Shown piece by piece: positions 35,949 through 45,019 of a stretch of DNA of 64,000 bases. The stretch is from the NCBI GenBank assembly GCA_036557665.1, contig DATBHG010000002.1, positions 198,627-262,626 of the forward strand. Direction: 5' to 3'. How positions within the stretch are numbered: the stretch's first letter is position 1; the number at the start of each line of letters is the position of its first letter. Made by a program: the position numbers and the translations under genes. The notes beneath the pieces were generated by a model. The model had not been told where the DNA came from. It was given only the letters and a program-made list of their open reading frames with translations, and made no database searches. The stretch is from VAZQ01 sp036557665 (GTDB lineage: Bacteria > Pseudomonadota > Alphaproteobacteria > Rhizobiales > Xanthobacteraceae).

Positions 35949-36443
35949 TCAGGACATCGAATCGAGGTCCTCATCGCTGAGATTGCCGGGCACGATCGCC
36001 ACCGGAATGGGGTATTCGCCCGCGGTCTTGACGAGAGCGGAGATGAGAGGGCCGGGCCCTTCTTTCCCGGTCGCTGCAGCGAGGACAAGGATGGCAATAT
36101 CCTCCTCGTCCTCGATCAGCGCGAGCAGCTCCTGTGCCTTGTCGCCTTCACGCACCACGCGCTGGGGCATGACGCCGGTGATGGCGGCCGAGCGCGAAGC
36201 GTGGCGGTCGAGCACGGCGTTGGCTTCCTCGTGCGCCTCGGCACGCATGATGTCGGCCACCCCGAGCCATTGCTGGCCGTGGTCTGCCGTTTCGATCACC
36301 CGGAGCATCAGCACGGTTGCACCGATCCGCAATGCCCGGCGACTTGCGAAATACAGCGCGCGGTCGCATTCCGGCGAATCGTCGATGACGACAAGAAACT
36401 TGGGCGAATGACCGGCCTCGTAGCTCCGGCGCTTCTTTTTCAT
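35949..36443 (-). CDS. Universal stress protein (UspA family)
   Basis: 164 residues, a single Usp domain. It starts with KFLVVIDDSPECDRALYFASRRALRIGATVLMLRVI. The usual ATP-binding GxxG-9x-G(S/T) motif is poorly matched near ILVLAAATGKEGPGPLISAL, so nucleotide binding is uncertain. It sits between trpS and the Nfu gene, a neighbourhood kept in rhizobia. Confidence 0.88.
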   Translation of the reverse strand: MKKKRRSYEAGHSPKFLVVIDDSPECDRALYFASRRALRIGATVLMLRVIETADHGQQWLGVADIMRAEAHEEANAVLDRHASRSAAITGVMPQRVVREGDKAQELLALIEDEEDIAILVLAAATGKEGPGPLISALVKTAGEYPIPVAIVPGNLSDEDLDSMS

Positions 36444-36553
36444 CGCCTTTCCCAGTCGGCCGCCGGCAACCCGAATTTTGGCAGCAGGAGGAATCCTGCC
36501 ATGGCCTTCGACGGCAGTACAGACCTCCGCGTGGCGGCTGAAGTGGCCTGCGC

Positions 36554-37588
36554 TCAGCGGTGTACGAGCCCGACGATATCCTTGACCGCCCGCATCGTTT
36601 CGGCGGCGAGAGCCTGCGCCCGCACAGCTCCCTCTCCGAGCACCGAATCGATATGAGCCGGATCCGTCAAAAGCCGCTTCATTTCGGCATTTATCGGCCC
36701 GAGTTTCGTGACAGCGAGCTCCACCAGAGCGCTTTTGAAGCCTGAAAACTGAGCGGCTGCAAATTCCCTCACCACATCCGACTTGCTCTTGCCAGCAAGC
36801 GCGGCATAGATGCCGACGAGGTTGTCTGCTTCGGGGCGTGTCTCGAGCTCCTTCGGATCCGCCGGCAGAGGGTGCGGATCCGTCTTGGCGCGCCGGATCT
36901 TGTGCGCAATCGTATCGGCATCGTCGGTCAAGTTGATGCGCGACTGATCGGAAGGGTCCGACTTGGACATCTTCTTCGACCCGTCGCGCAGCGACATCAC
37001 CCGGGTCGCAGGTCCCTGGATCAGCGGCTCAGGGAGCGGAAAAAAGCTTTCCCCAAATCCGTGGGCGCGGATGGAGGCGGCAAAATCATTGTTGAACTTT
37101 TGTGCGATGTCACGCGAGAGCTCGAGATGCTGCTTTTGGTCCTCGCCAACGGGCACGTGGGTGGCGCGATAGGCCAGGATGTCGGCGGCCATCAACGCTG
37201 GATAAGCATAGAGCCCGACCGACGCATTCTCGCGGTCCTTTCCGGCCTTCTCCTTGAACTGCGTCATCCGGTTGAGCCAGCCCAGGCGCGCTACGCAATT
37301 GAACACCCAGGCAAGCTCCGCGTGCTCGGCGACCTGGCTCTGATTGAACACGATATGCTTGCCGGGATCGATGCCGCAGGCAATGAATGCCGCAGCCACC
37401 TCACGGGTGCTCTTGGGCAGCTCGGCCGGATCCTGCCACACGGTTATCGCGTGAAGATCCACTATGCAGTAGATGCAGTCGTATTGCTCCTGGAGGGCTA
37501 CAAATCTTGCGATGGCGCCCAGATAATTGCCGAGGTGCAGATTGCCGGTAGGCTGCACACCGGAAAACACCCGCTGTTTGAATGCCAT
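36554..37588 (-). CDS. trpS: Tryptophanyl-tRNA synthetase
   Basis: Class I aminoacyl-tRNA synthetase. ATG 37588 gives 344 residues starting MAFKQRVFSGVQPTGNLHLGNYLGA, where TGNLHLGN is the HIGH-type motif; the longer frame from 37645 has no family support. The KMSKS loop is DGSKKMSKSDPSDQSRINL. It is divergent from the PfkB kinase. Confidence 0.96.
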   Translation of the reverse strand: MAFKQRVFSGVQPTGNLHLGNYLGAIARFVALQEQYDCIYCIVDLHAITVWQDPAELPKSTREVAAAFIACGIDPGKHIVFNQSQVAEHAELAWVFNCVARLGWLNRMTQFKEKAGKDRENASVGLYAYPALMAADILAYRATHVPVGEDQKQHLELSRDIAQKFNNDFAASIRAHGFGESFFPLPEPLIQGPATRVMSLRDGSKKMSKSDPSDQSRINLTDDADTIAHKIRRAKTDPHPLPADPKELETRPEADNLVGIYAALAGKSKSDVVREFAAAQFSGFKSALVELAVTKLGPINAEMKRLLTDPAHIDSVLGEGAVRAQALAAETMRAVKDIVGLVHR

Positions 37589-37678
37589 TCCTGAGGACTC
37601 ACTCGTTCGTGCCGCTCCATCGCATGCTGGCCGGCTCTCCCGCAAGACCGCCGCAGAAGCGCCCTGGGATGGCGCCGA

Positions 37679-37706
37679 TTGTCTCGATGCGCGCCGTCGT
37701 TATAGT
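37679..37706 (+). promoter_or_regulatory. Candidate promoter for the PfkB-family kinase
   Basis: TTGTCT (37679-37684) and TATAGT (37701-37706) are 16 bp apart, ending about 33 bp before the kinase start. Confidence 0.5.
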
Positions 37707-37738
37707 GGGCCCCGTTTTACGTCTGGGAGTTTTGTTTG

Positions 37739-38740
37739 ATGGTGGCTGATTGCTTTGACGTGCTCGGCATCGGCAACGCGATCGTGGATGTGATCGCACG
37801 CACGGAGGACGATTTTCTGGTCGGGCACAAGATGCGCAAGGGGAGCATGCAGCTTATTGACGAGGCCCAAGCTTCACGAATCTACGACGCAATGGGTCCG
37901 GCAGTTGAGGTATCGGGAGGCTCGGCGGCAAACACCGTCGTGGGTGCCGCGAGTCTCGGTGCGCGCACGGCGTTCATCGGCAAGATCAAGGATGACGAGC
38001 TCGGCCGCGTGTTCGCCCACGACATCCGCGCGGCCGGGGTTTCGTTTGCGACGCCGCCGGCCTCCGCAGGCCCCTCCACGGCACGTTGCTACGTGCTCGT
38101 CACGCCGGACGGCGAGCGCACCATGAACACGTATCTTGGGGCGGCGCAGGATCTGCATCCCAACGACATTGATGTCGACACCATTGCCGCGGCGCAGATC
38201 GTGTATCTCGAGGGATATCTCTGGGATCCGCCCCTCGCCAAGGAGGCGTTCCTCAAAGCGGCCAGGATCGCTCATGATGCCGGACGCGATGTCGCGCTGA
38301 CGCTCTCCGACGCGTTCTGCGTCGACCGTTACCGGGCAGAATTCCTGGAGTTGATGCGGACCGGCACCATCGACCTCGTTTTCGCCAATGAGCGTGAGCT
38401 GCACAGCCTGTACCTCACGGCTGATTTCGACGCGGCGGTGAGGGCGTTGCGCAACGATGCCCGCGCCGCTGTGATCACCCGGAGCGAGAAAGGCTGTGTC
38501 ATCCTGACCCGTGAAGAAACCGATTTAGTCCCTGCATATCCGGTGGAGCGGCTGGTCGATGCCACTGGGGCGGGGGACCTGTTTGCCGCGGGATTTCTCG
38601 TCGGCGCGGCGAGGGGCATCGATTACCGCAACTCGGCCCGACTGGGAGCGCTTGCAGCCGCCGAGGTAATCCAGCATCTCGGAGCCCGACCCGAGGGATC
38701 GCTCAAGGATTTGGCGCGCGAGAATGGTTTCGACCTGTGA
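37739..38740 (+). CDS. PfkB-family sugar/adenosine kinase
   Basis: 333 residues, ribokinase fold. It starts VADCFDVLGIGNAIVDVIA, has the substrate loop SGGSAANTVVGAASLGARTAFIG, and carries the C-terminal signature VDATGAGDLFAAGFLVG with the catalytic Asp. The closest style is that of adenosine kinases of Hyphomicrobiales (the AAQDLHPNDID and ANERELHSLY segments). Substrate is inferred. ATG 37739 is used; TTG 37736 and GTG 37742 are in-frame neighbours. Confidence 0.9.
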   Translation: MVADCFDVLGIGNAIVDVIARTEDDFLVGHKMRKGSMQLIDEAQASRIYDAMGPAVEVSGGSAANTVVGAASLGARTAFIGKIKDDELGRVFAHDIRAAGVSFATPPASAGPSTARCYVLVTPDGERTMNTYLGAAQDLHPNDIDVDTIAAAQIVYLEGYLWDPPLAKEAFLKAARIAHDAGRDVALTLSDAFCVDRYRAEFLELMRTGTIDLVFANERELHSLYLTADFDAAVRALRNDARAAVITRSEKGCVILTREETDLVPAYPVERLVDATGAGDLFAAGFLVGAARGIDYRNSARLGALAAAEVIQHLGARPEGSLKDLARENGFDL

Positions 38741-38969
38741 CTCCGCCCGGCTTTCCGTCCGGTGCGAATGGCCGAGCAGGGCTGCTGCCCATGATCCAAT
38801 AACGGCCGCGTGCCGGACGGCACGAGGCATGTTTGGGCGCAACGCGGGCGGAAGAAGGCGTTTCCACAGCCTTCCACAGGCTTCCGACACCCTTCACCCG
38901 GCGTCATGGAACGGTTGTTCGTTTATGCCATTTTACGCCGCATCCATGTGCTGCAGTGAGGAGGTGTCC

Positions 38970-39176
38970 ATGCGATCGCGTTCCGGTCAGCTTCCCAGCC
39001 GGTTTCCCGTTGGGACACGCTATGTCGTTGAAGGCAGCAGGCGTTTGCGGGGCGGGCTGCACATCCGTGCACGGTACCTGGAATTTCCGAATGGGGTGCA
39101 TCTCGACCTGCCGGCCCACAATCCGGACCGCTCGCACGCGGGGCGCCGACCCGCCAGGCGGCTTGGACGAAAATAA
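38970..39176 (+). CDS. Small basic hypothetical protein (68 aa)
   Basis: The ATG is preceded by a near-perfect Shine-Dalgarno (GAGGAGGT at 38958-38965, 5-nt spacing), which decides this start. The 68 residues contain LPSRFPVGTRYVVEG and IRARYLEFPNGVHLDLPAH, a beta-rich pattern, then an Arg-rich tail. I have seen short rhizobial proteins of the same style, but no function is known to me. A terminator hairpin follows about 100 bp downstream. Confidence 0.7.
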   Translation: MRSRSGQLPSRFPVGTRYVVEGSRRLRGGLHIRARYLEFPNGVHLDLPAHNPDRSHAGRRPARRLGRK

Positions 39177-39275
39177 TTTGCAGCGGGCGGGAACGGACTC
39201 CGCAGTTCCGAGTTGCAAGTCTAACGTCGGGTGGAGTGCCCCCCAGCCCCCAACCCCTCACCCATCCGACGAACA

Positions 39276-39311
39276 GACCCTGGCCCCCTCAGGCGCCGGG
39301 GTCTTCTTTTT
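39276..39311 (+). terminator. Rho-independent terminator
   Basis: A nine-pair stem (39276-39284 with 39295-39303, one U-G pair, 10-nt loop) is followed by TTCTTTTT. It lies downstream of the small protein at 38970 and upstream of the DUF72 gene. Confidence 0.7.
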
Positions 39312-39505
39312 CGTAACGCCTTGAAAATGTGAGATTCGGCGGCCAGGAAACGCTCCACCGGCGCTTCGCGCGCCGCAAATATGACACCCGTCTCGGTGTC
39401 GGGCTGCCCGACCTCTTCCGGCACGAGGTTGGTGCTTTCCATAACCCTGGATCACAAAATTGTGATCAAGCCTCATTGATACGATCCCGTAACGAGGGCG
39501 GACAT

Positions 39506-40231
39506 GTGAGCCGCATTTGGATCGGCACTTCCGGGTGGACTTACGATGGCTGGCGCGGCCCGTTCTACCCGCCCGACGTCCCCAAGAAGGCTTGGCTCGC
39601 CTGGTACGCTGGTCAGCTATCGACGACTGAGATCAACGGCTCGTTCTACCGCACGCCCTCGCTTGAAGCTGTCCGCTCGTGGCGCGATCAGACTCCGCGC
39701 GACTTTCTGTTCGCCTGGAAGGCCTCGAAATTCATTACCCACTGGAAGCGTCTGACCGAGAAATGTGAGAGCTCGATCGAATTGATGGAGACCCGACTGC
39801 AAGCGCTTGCGCCGAAAGTAGGTGTCGTCCTGTTCCAGCTGCCGCCGCAGTTCTCGAAGGATCGCGACCGGCTCGCCTCGTTCCTCGAGATGCTGCCCCG
39901 TCGCTACGCCTACGCTTTCGAATTTCGTCACAAGAGCTGGTATGACGAGGATGTTCTCGACCTCCTGCACCAGCGTAATATCGCGCTGTGCCTGTCCGAT
40001 CATCATGACGCGCCGGCACCCTGGGAAGTGACGGCCGGCCATGTCTATGTCCGGGGTCATGGACCGGGCGGACGCTACCGCGACAACTACCCGGACAAGA
40101 CCCTCCGCCGTTGGGCGCGCGACATCGCCCAATGGAAGCGGCGGCGCCATACAGTCTTCGTCTATTTCGATAACGACCAAAAGAGCGCTGCTCCAATCGA
40201 CGCGCTGCGATTGCGCAATATGCTCAGCTGA
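39506..40231 (+). CDS. DUF72 domain-containing protein
   Basis: GTG 39506 is chosen because AGGGCGG stands at a good distance and the protein then begins VSRIWIGTSGWTYDGWRGPFYP, the usual DUF72 start. The frame upstream to 39329 is not conserved. 241 residues forming a TIM-barrel-like family, with ASKFITHWKRL, LFQLPPQFSKD and YAFEFRHKSWYDEDV motifs. Function is unknown. Convergent with obgE. Confidence 0.9.
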   Translation: MSRIWIGTSGWTYDGWRGPFYPPDVPKKAWLAWYAGQLSTTEINGSFYRTPSLEAVRSWRDQTPRDFLFAWKASKFITHWKRLTEKCESSIELMETRLQALAPKVGVVLFQLPPQFSKDRDRLASFLEMLPRRYAYAFEFRHKSWYDEDVLDLLHQRNIALCLSDHHDAPAPWEVTAGHVYVRGHGPGGRYRDNYPDKTLRRWARDIAQWKRRRHTVFVYFDNDQKSAAPIDALRLRNMLS

Positions 40232-40315
40232 GATCTCGGCAGCGTAGGCAAGAGCGAGAATGCAATGGGCGTCGGCGCCCTCGCCCGGTTTTGCAGGGAG
40301 CTCGTCATGACCGAG

Positions 40316-41386
40316 TCATGGCAGCCATTGCGGCGTGGCGGTGCGATCCAGGCCTGCGGACTTCGCACGATCGATCTCATCAATGACATCTCGCAATACG
40401 TCGGGAATGCCGGCTCCGGTAACAGCCGAGAGCACCCGAAGCCTTATCTGCGATGCCGCCCGGCGGTGCGCTCGCGCGTCCTGTTCAATTGCACGCTGCA
40501 GCCGCGCAGTCTGCTGCATCAATTGCTCCGGGTTCAGCGCATCGGACTTGTTGAGCGCCACCACTTCCGGCTTATCGGCCAGCGCGTGGCCGTACGCATG
40601 GATCTCCGCCCGAATCGTCTCGTAGGCTTTGCCCGGATCCTCAACGGCTCCGTCAACGAGGTGGAGGAGAACCAGGCAACGCTCGATGTGACCCAGGAAT
40701 CGGTCGCCGAGGCCGGCACCCTGATGCGCACCCTCGATCAAACCCGGGATATCCGCGAGCACGAGCTCGCGGCCGTCGATCTCGGCCACACCGAGCTGGG
40801 GACGCAGCGTGGTGAAGGGGTAATCCGCGATCTTGGGCCTGGCAGCGCTCACCGCTGCGAGGAAGGTTGATTTTCCCGCATTCGGCAGCCCGACGATACC
40901 GGCATCTGCGATCAGCTTGAGGCGGAGACGGATCGTGAGCTCGTGCCCGGGCAGGCCTGGATTCGCATGGCGCGGTGCGCGGTTGGTGGATGATTTGAAA
41001 TGGGCGTTGCCGAACCCGCCGTTTCCGCCTCGGGCGAGCACCACTTGCTCGCCGGCATGGGTGAGATCCGCAAGCAGTGTCTCGCCGTCCTCTTCATAGA
41101 TCTGAGTCCCCACCGGTACTTTCAGCACCACGTGCGCGCCGTTCGCGCCGTGGCGGTCCTTGCCCATTCCATGGCCGCCCTTCTTCGCCTTGAAGTGCTG
41201 CTGATAGCGATAATCAATCAGCGTGTTGAGGCTATCCACGGCCTCTGCGATCACGTCGCCGCCCTTGCCGCCATCGCCGCCGTTCGGTCCGCCGAACTCT
41301 ATGAATTTCTCGCGTCGAAAAGAGACGCAGCCGTTTCCGCCGTCGCCGGAGCGAACATAGACCTTGGCCTCATCGAGGAATTTCAT
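40316..41386 (-). CDS. obgE: GTPase ObgE/CgtA
   Basis: Ribosome-associated GTPase in 50S maturation and stress response. ATG 41386 gives 356 residues starting MKFLDEAKVYVRSGDGGNGCVSFRREKFI, the Gly-rich Obg fold. The G domain has GLPNAGKSTFLAAVS, ADYPFTTLRPQLGV and DIPGLIEGAHQG, and NKSD is present. A frame running upstream to 41569 is an artefact. In most bacteria it follows rplU-rpmA; here it is separated from rpmA by a D-aminoacylase gene. Confidence 0.96.
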   Translation of the reverse strand: MKFLDEAKVYVRSGDGGNGCVSFRREKFIEFGGPNGGDGGKGGDVIAEAVDSLNTLIDYRYQQHFKAKKGGHGMGKDRHGANGAHVVLKVPVGTQIYEEDGETLLADLTHAGEQVVLARGGNGGFGNAHFKSSTNRAPRHANPGLPGHELTIRLRLKLIADAGIVGLPNAGKSTFLAAVSAARPKIADYPFTTLRPQLGVAEIDGRELVLADIPGLIEGAHQGAGLGDRFLGHIERCLVLLHLVDGAVEDPGKAYETIRAEIHAYGHALADKPEVVALNKSDALNPEQLMQQTARLQRAIEQDARAHRRAASQIRLRVLSAVTGAGIPDVLRDVIDEIDRAKSAGLDRTATPQWLP

Positions 41387-41787
41387 GGGTTTGCAAACGC
41401 GCCGCTGCGGCTCGCATGCTGGAGCACGGCACCTTTGGCCGCGGCCAACCTGACGAGCCCCAAGAATTACAGATTTATGCTGGCCATTAAACGCAAATGC
41501 CCGGCACGCGCCGGGCACGAAAAATCTGCACGCAATCATCGGGAGGGGCCAAGGCGGGCCATGCCTCACTGATGCGGCCCAATAGGCCGCTCCCGACGTT
41601 GCCGTTCGCCAAGCTGCCGCTACGCCGCGACCCGAACGCTGCCGCGGCGATCATCGCGGCTAGAGTAACCCGGGGGCATCGCACCTCCGTTCGGTCTTCG
41701 CACCCTTATCAGTTTGGTGAGTCTTCCCCCGCATGTCAATAGGTGCGCATTCGACATAGGTGCGCATTTGAAGTTCCGCCTAAAATC
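41387..41787. other. Intergenic region obgE / D-aminoacylase with hairpin and direct repeats
   Basis: About 400 bp without a supported gene. A perfect 8-bp stem, 4-nt loop hairpin (TGCCCGGC/GCCGGGCA, 41498-41517) lacks a U-tract. A 13-bp sequence, ATAGGTGCGCATT, is repeated at 41739-41751 and 41756-41768 (17-bp period). The obgE promoter is expected here, but I cannot assign hexamers. Confidence 0.6.
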
Positions 41788-43398
41788 TCAGCTGACCACA
41801 CCCGTCTTGTCCCGGCGCAGCACTCTGCCTGGCAGCGCCCCCGTGTGGACCGCATTGTCGACCACAACGTTGCCGTTGACGAGCACGGTGGTGCGCGTTC
41901 CGCTCGGATATTGATGGGGTTGCGTATAGGTGGCACGGTCGCAAAAATCGTCGGGATCGAAGATCGCCACGTCAGCGCGGTAACCCTCCCGCAACAGGCC
42001 GCGATCTTTCAGCTTGAGGGCGCGAGCCGTTGCGCCGCTCATCTTGTTTACGGCGAGCTCCAGCGGCAGTAGCCCGAGCTCGCGCACGTAGCGGCTGATG
42101 ATGCGAGGAAACGTGCCGTAGAAACGCGGATGCGGCATGCCTTGGCTCACCGTTCCATAGGTCGCGACACAATTGCCGTCCGATCCGACCAGTGCCGTGG
42201 GGGAACGTATGATCTCCCGGATGTCGTCCTCGCAGATCGATGTGACGAGCACCCGCGTCGCGGCCTTGTCCTCGATCAGATAGTCGGCGAGGGTATCGAT
42301 GGCATCCTGCCCGCGCTCCGCGGCGATTGCAGCGACAGTACGCCCGGCGTTCTGCGGCAAATGGGGAGAGATCGAGATCTGCACGCAATCCCACGACGGG
42401 ATTCGGCCCCAGTTGTTGAGTCCCTCACGTTCTATGTCGGAACGGATGCGCTCGCGCGTCTCCGCGAGACGCAGGCGCTGCATCATGGCATCCATCCCAC
42501 CGGCTTGGACCCATTGCGGCATCAGGTTCTTCAATGGGTTGCTGCCGGCGGCATAAGGATAGGAGTCGCAATCGACATCGACGCCGCGCGCCTTGGCTTG
42601 CGCGATCATGCCGAGAGCACGCGTGGCTTTCCCCCAGTTGTCCGTCCCGGAGCACTTGAGATGGACAACCTCGACATGCACCCCGCATTTCTCGCCAACC
42701 TCGATCGCCTCTGCAAGCGCCTCAATCACGTTGCTGGATTCGTCTCGCAGGTGAGTGAAATACCCCGCATTGTAGCGCTTGAGCACACGGCAGAGCGCCA
42801 TGATCTCGTCCGGCTCGGCATATGAGCCGGGGGCGGTAAAAAGGCCGGTCGAGAGCCCGAGCGCCCCCGCCTTAAGAGCTTCTTCCAAAAGCGCGATCAT
42901 GGCTTGGAGCTCGCGCCGGGAGGGCGGCCCCGGCTCCATGCCCATGACCATCAGGCGGAGCGTGTTGTGGCCGACCAGCATTCCCGCATTCACAGCAGTT
43001 GCCGGGAAGCTGTCGAGATAATTCGGGAAGCTCGTCTCTTTGAATGGCAGCCACGGCGCGCTCGGGCTCAGGTACTCGCGCAGGAGATCGACTTTGCCTG
43101 GGAGTGCCGGGGCAACCGAGAAACCGCAGTGCCCGATGATCTCGGTCGTGACGCCCTGGCGCACCTTGCTCTCGGCCCTTGGGTTGATCGGCAGGGTGAA
43201 ATCGGAATGGGTCTTGATGTCGATGAAGCCTGGCGCAACGGCGAGGCCGGCTGCATCAATCGCCTTTGCAGCCTTCCCGGCGAGACTCTTGCCGACGGCA
43301 ACGATTCGCCCGCCACGGATGGCAACGTCCACCTGTCTTCGCGGGGATCCGGTCCCGTCGAGCACATGCCCGCCGCGGATGAGGATGTCGTAGTCCAT
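41788..43398 (-). CDS. N-acyl-D-amino-acid deacylase (D-aminoacylase)
   Basis: Amidohydrolase that releases D-amino acids from N-acyl derivatives. ATG 43398 gives 536 residues starting MDYDILIRGGHVLDGTGSPRRQVDVAI; upstream residues of the longer frame do not fit. Metal and active-site motifs: FIDIKTHSDF (HxD), GHCGFSVAP (bridging Cys), FTHLRDES, VVHLKCSG and GSDGN. It ends with the usual barrel-flanking strand DVAIFDPDDFCDRATY and VLVNGNVVVDN. It interrupts the common rplU-rpmA-obgE linkage. Confidence 0.92.
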   Translation of the reverse strand: MDYDILIRGGHVLDGTGSPRRQVDVAIRGGRIVAVGKSLAGKAAKAIDAAGLAVAPGFIDIKTHSDFTLPINPRAESKVRQGVTTEIIGHCGFSVAPALPGKVDLLREYLSPSAPWLPFKETSFPNYLDSFPATAVNAGMLVGHNTLRLMVMGMEPGPPSRRELQAMIALLEEALKAGALGLSTGLFTAPGSYAEPDEIMALCRVLKRYNAGYFTHLRDESSNVIEALAEAIEVGEKCGVHVEVVHLKCSGTDNWGKATRALGMIAQAKARGVDVDCDSYPYAAGSNPLKNLMPQWVQAGGMDAMMQRLRLAETRERIRSDIEREGLNNWGRIPSWDCVQISISPHLPQNAGRTVAAIAAERGQDAIDTLADYLIEDKAATRVLVTSICEDDIREIIRSPTALVGSDGNCVATYGTVSQGMPHPRFYGTFPRIISRYVRELGLLPLELAVNKMSGATARALKLKDRGLLREGYRADVAIFDPDDFCDRATYTQPHQYPSGTRTTVLVNGNVVVDNAVHTGALPGRVLRRDKTGVVS

Positions 43399-43717
43399 GT
43401 GCAGAGCTGCAGGTGCGAAGTTTTCGGCTATGGGTTTACACGACAATCCTGACTCACATCCAAAACTCTTAGTTGCAAATACAGGGACTGTCGCCGTTGC
43501 CCTGATTTGTGCACCGTCGGGCGCGTCGACGCAGTTTGAGCGAAAATTATCTGCCGCGCAGCTCGCCCTGCCGGGTTGCGCGGGCAAGCCGGGAGCGTGA
43601 CGTGCGAGTAACGAGCTCGTGCGACGGCTCGGTCCCAATGTCCGAGTGATGGCATTTTTCCGCGGCATCCGCTAAGCGCGAGCCTTGCGGTGACCTGAGC
43701 GCGCAGGAGGCTGCGAT
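43399..43717. other. Intergenic region D-aminoacylase / small protein
   Basis: About 320 bp between divergent genes. I see no supported gene, RNA or strong promoter; the region ends in the ribosome binding site of the small gene at 43718. Confidence 0.4.
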
Positions 43718-43888
43718 ATGAACAAGAAGACCGAACCGTCCGATGCTGCTCAAGACGCACCTGACGAGGAGATGCAGGCGATAGGGTATCCGCCGCCGGT
43801 CGACCCCGGAACTTTCGGCCGAAGACTCTCAGAGATCATCAAGCGGGCGATGCGATCCAAGCAAGACCGCGCAGACAAGAAGCCCTGA
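43718..43888 (+). CDS. Small hypothetical protein (56 aa)
   Basis: The ATG is preceded by AGGAGG (43705-43710) at 7 nt. The 56-residue product has an acidic N-terminal half (DAPDEEMQAIGYPPPVDPG), then an amphipathic basic helix (RRLSEIIKRAMRSK) and a Lys-rich end. The switch from acidic to basic and the codon pattern look like a real small protein, not a shadow. It is convergent with rpmA. Function is unknown. Confidence 0.6.
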   Translation: MNKKTEPSDAAQDAPDEEMQAIGYPPPVDPGTFGRRLSEIIKRAMRSKQDRADKKP

Positions 43889-43931
43889 AATGGTGCCCTG
43901 ATACGAAGCCGATGCAGTGCGCCGTGAGCTG

Positions 43932-44204
43932 CTATTCCGCCGGCGCTTCCGGCGCGGGCAGTACGGAGACAAAGACGCGACCTTTCGCTTTGGTGCGAAA
44001 CTGCACATGGCCGTTGATCAAAGCAAACAATGTATGGTCCTTGCCAAGGCCGACATTGGTGCCGGGATGCCATTTGGTGCCGCGTTGCCGCGCAATGATA
44101 TTTCCTGCAAGCACGCTCTCGCCGCCAAAGATTTTCAGGCCAAGTCGTTGACTATGCGAATCGCGGCCGTTCCGGGAGGATCCGCCTGCTTTCTTGTGCG
44201 CCAT
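43932..44204 (-). CDS. rpmA: 50S ribosomal protein L27
   Basis: 90 residues, beginning MAHKKAGGSSRNGRDSHSQRLG with the flexible N-terminus that reaches the peptidyl-transferase centre, and containing VLAGNIIARQRGTKWHPGTNVG. It lies 50 bp downstream of rplU. Confidence 0.97.
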   Translation of the reverse strand: MAHKKAGGSSRNGRDSHSQRLGLKIFGGESVLAGNIIARQRGTKWHPGTNVGLGKDHTLFALINGHVQFRTKAKGRVFVSVLPAPEAPAE

Positions 44205-44254
44205 CTTCGGGTTCCTTGATTTTGGATCCTACATAATCGCGGTTTGCGGCGAAA

Positions 44255-44695
44255 TCAGCCGCCGGCTCCCGGATCCGTGGTACCTTCGGAGGGTGACGTG
44301 GCAGGTGGTTCACTCTTGCCCGCTCCGGCTTCGGTGGCGCGCGGCGCCTCTCCTTGGGATTGGACGCGCGCGCTCGGCTTGGCGTCGTTGGTGAGGATCT
44401 CGGTCACCCGGAGAAGCGTGAACTCCTGCCGGTGCCCCCGCTTGCGTCGCGAGTTCTTGCGACGGCGCTTCTTGAAGGCGATAATTTTGGGGCCGCGACC
44501 CTGCTCCAGAACTTCCACCGCAACCGAGGCGCCGGCCACCGTCGGTGCGCCGAGGGTTACATTCTCGCCGCCGACCAGGAGGACCTCGGGGAGCTGAATA
44601 ATCTCGCCCGGATTCGCCGCGATCTTGTCCACCCTGATCACATCTTCGGCGGCAACACGGTACTGCTTTCCGCCGGTCTTGATCACTGCGAACAT
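44255..44695 (-). CDS. rplU: 50S ribosomal protein L21 with extended C-terminus
   Basis: The core L21 (about 1-103) starts MFAVIKTGGKQYRVAAEDVIRVDKI and includes FKKRRRKNSRRKRGHRQEFTLLRVTEI. A tail of about 40 residues rich in Ala, Gly, Ser and Glu follows; such tails occur in alphaproteobacterial L21. First gene of the rplU-rpmA unit. Confidence 0.96.
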   Translation of the reverse strand: MFAVIKTGGKQYRVAAEDVIRVDKIAANPGEIIQLPEVLLVGGENVTLGAPTVAGASVAVEVLEQGRGPKIIAFKKRRRKNSRRKRGHRQEFTLLRVTEILTNDAKPSARVQSQGEAPRATEAGAGKSEPPATSPSEGTTDPGAGG

Positions 44696-44829
44696 CGCGA
44701 TGCCTCGTTATCCAATTTCGATGCTCGGCGGCTGGCCGGACCGGCTGGGTTGGCAATTTTGGATTGGCGGCCTTAATACCGGCGACCCGGCGCGCTGCTT
44801 GCGCAGCTTCTTGGTGCCGCACAGCAGGC

Positions 44830-44858
44830 TTATGGCCCACCGCGGCGGGAACTGTCAA
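44830..44858 (-). promoter_or_regulatory. Candidate rplU-rpmA promoter
   Basis: The minus strand has a consensus TTGACA at 44858-44853. A CCATAA/CATAAG box lies 17-18 bp downstream (44835-44829). The -35 is perfect and the -10 weak. A leader of about 130 nt precedes rplU. The rest of the 44696-45019 divergent region shows no gene. Confidence 0.45.
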
Positions 44859-45019
44859 GAAGTCGGCCGCACTGGCCGGTTTTCCCGGACTTCGCCATAT
44901 AAAGGCTAAAGACGGGGCAAGAGGCGCGCATTTCTGGTAGGCGAGCGTGTGTAAGCGCCGTGCCCACGCGGCAATGACACAATCTGATGGTCTTGGCCAT
45001 CCTACGAGGCTTACGAGCC

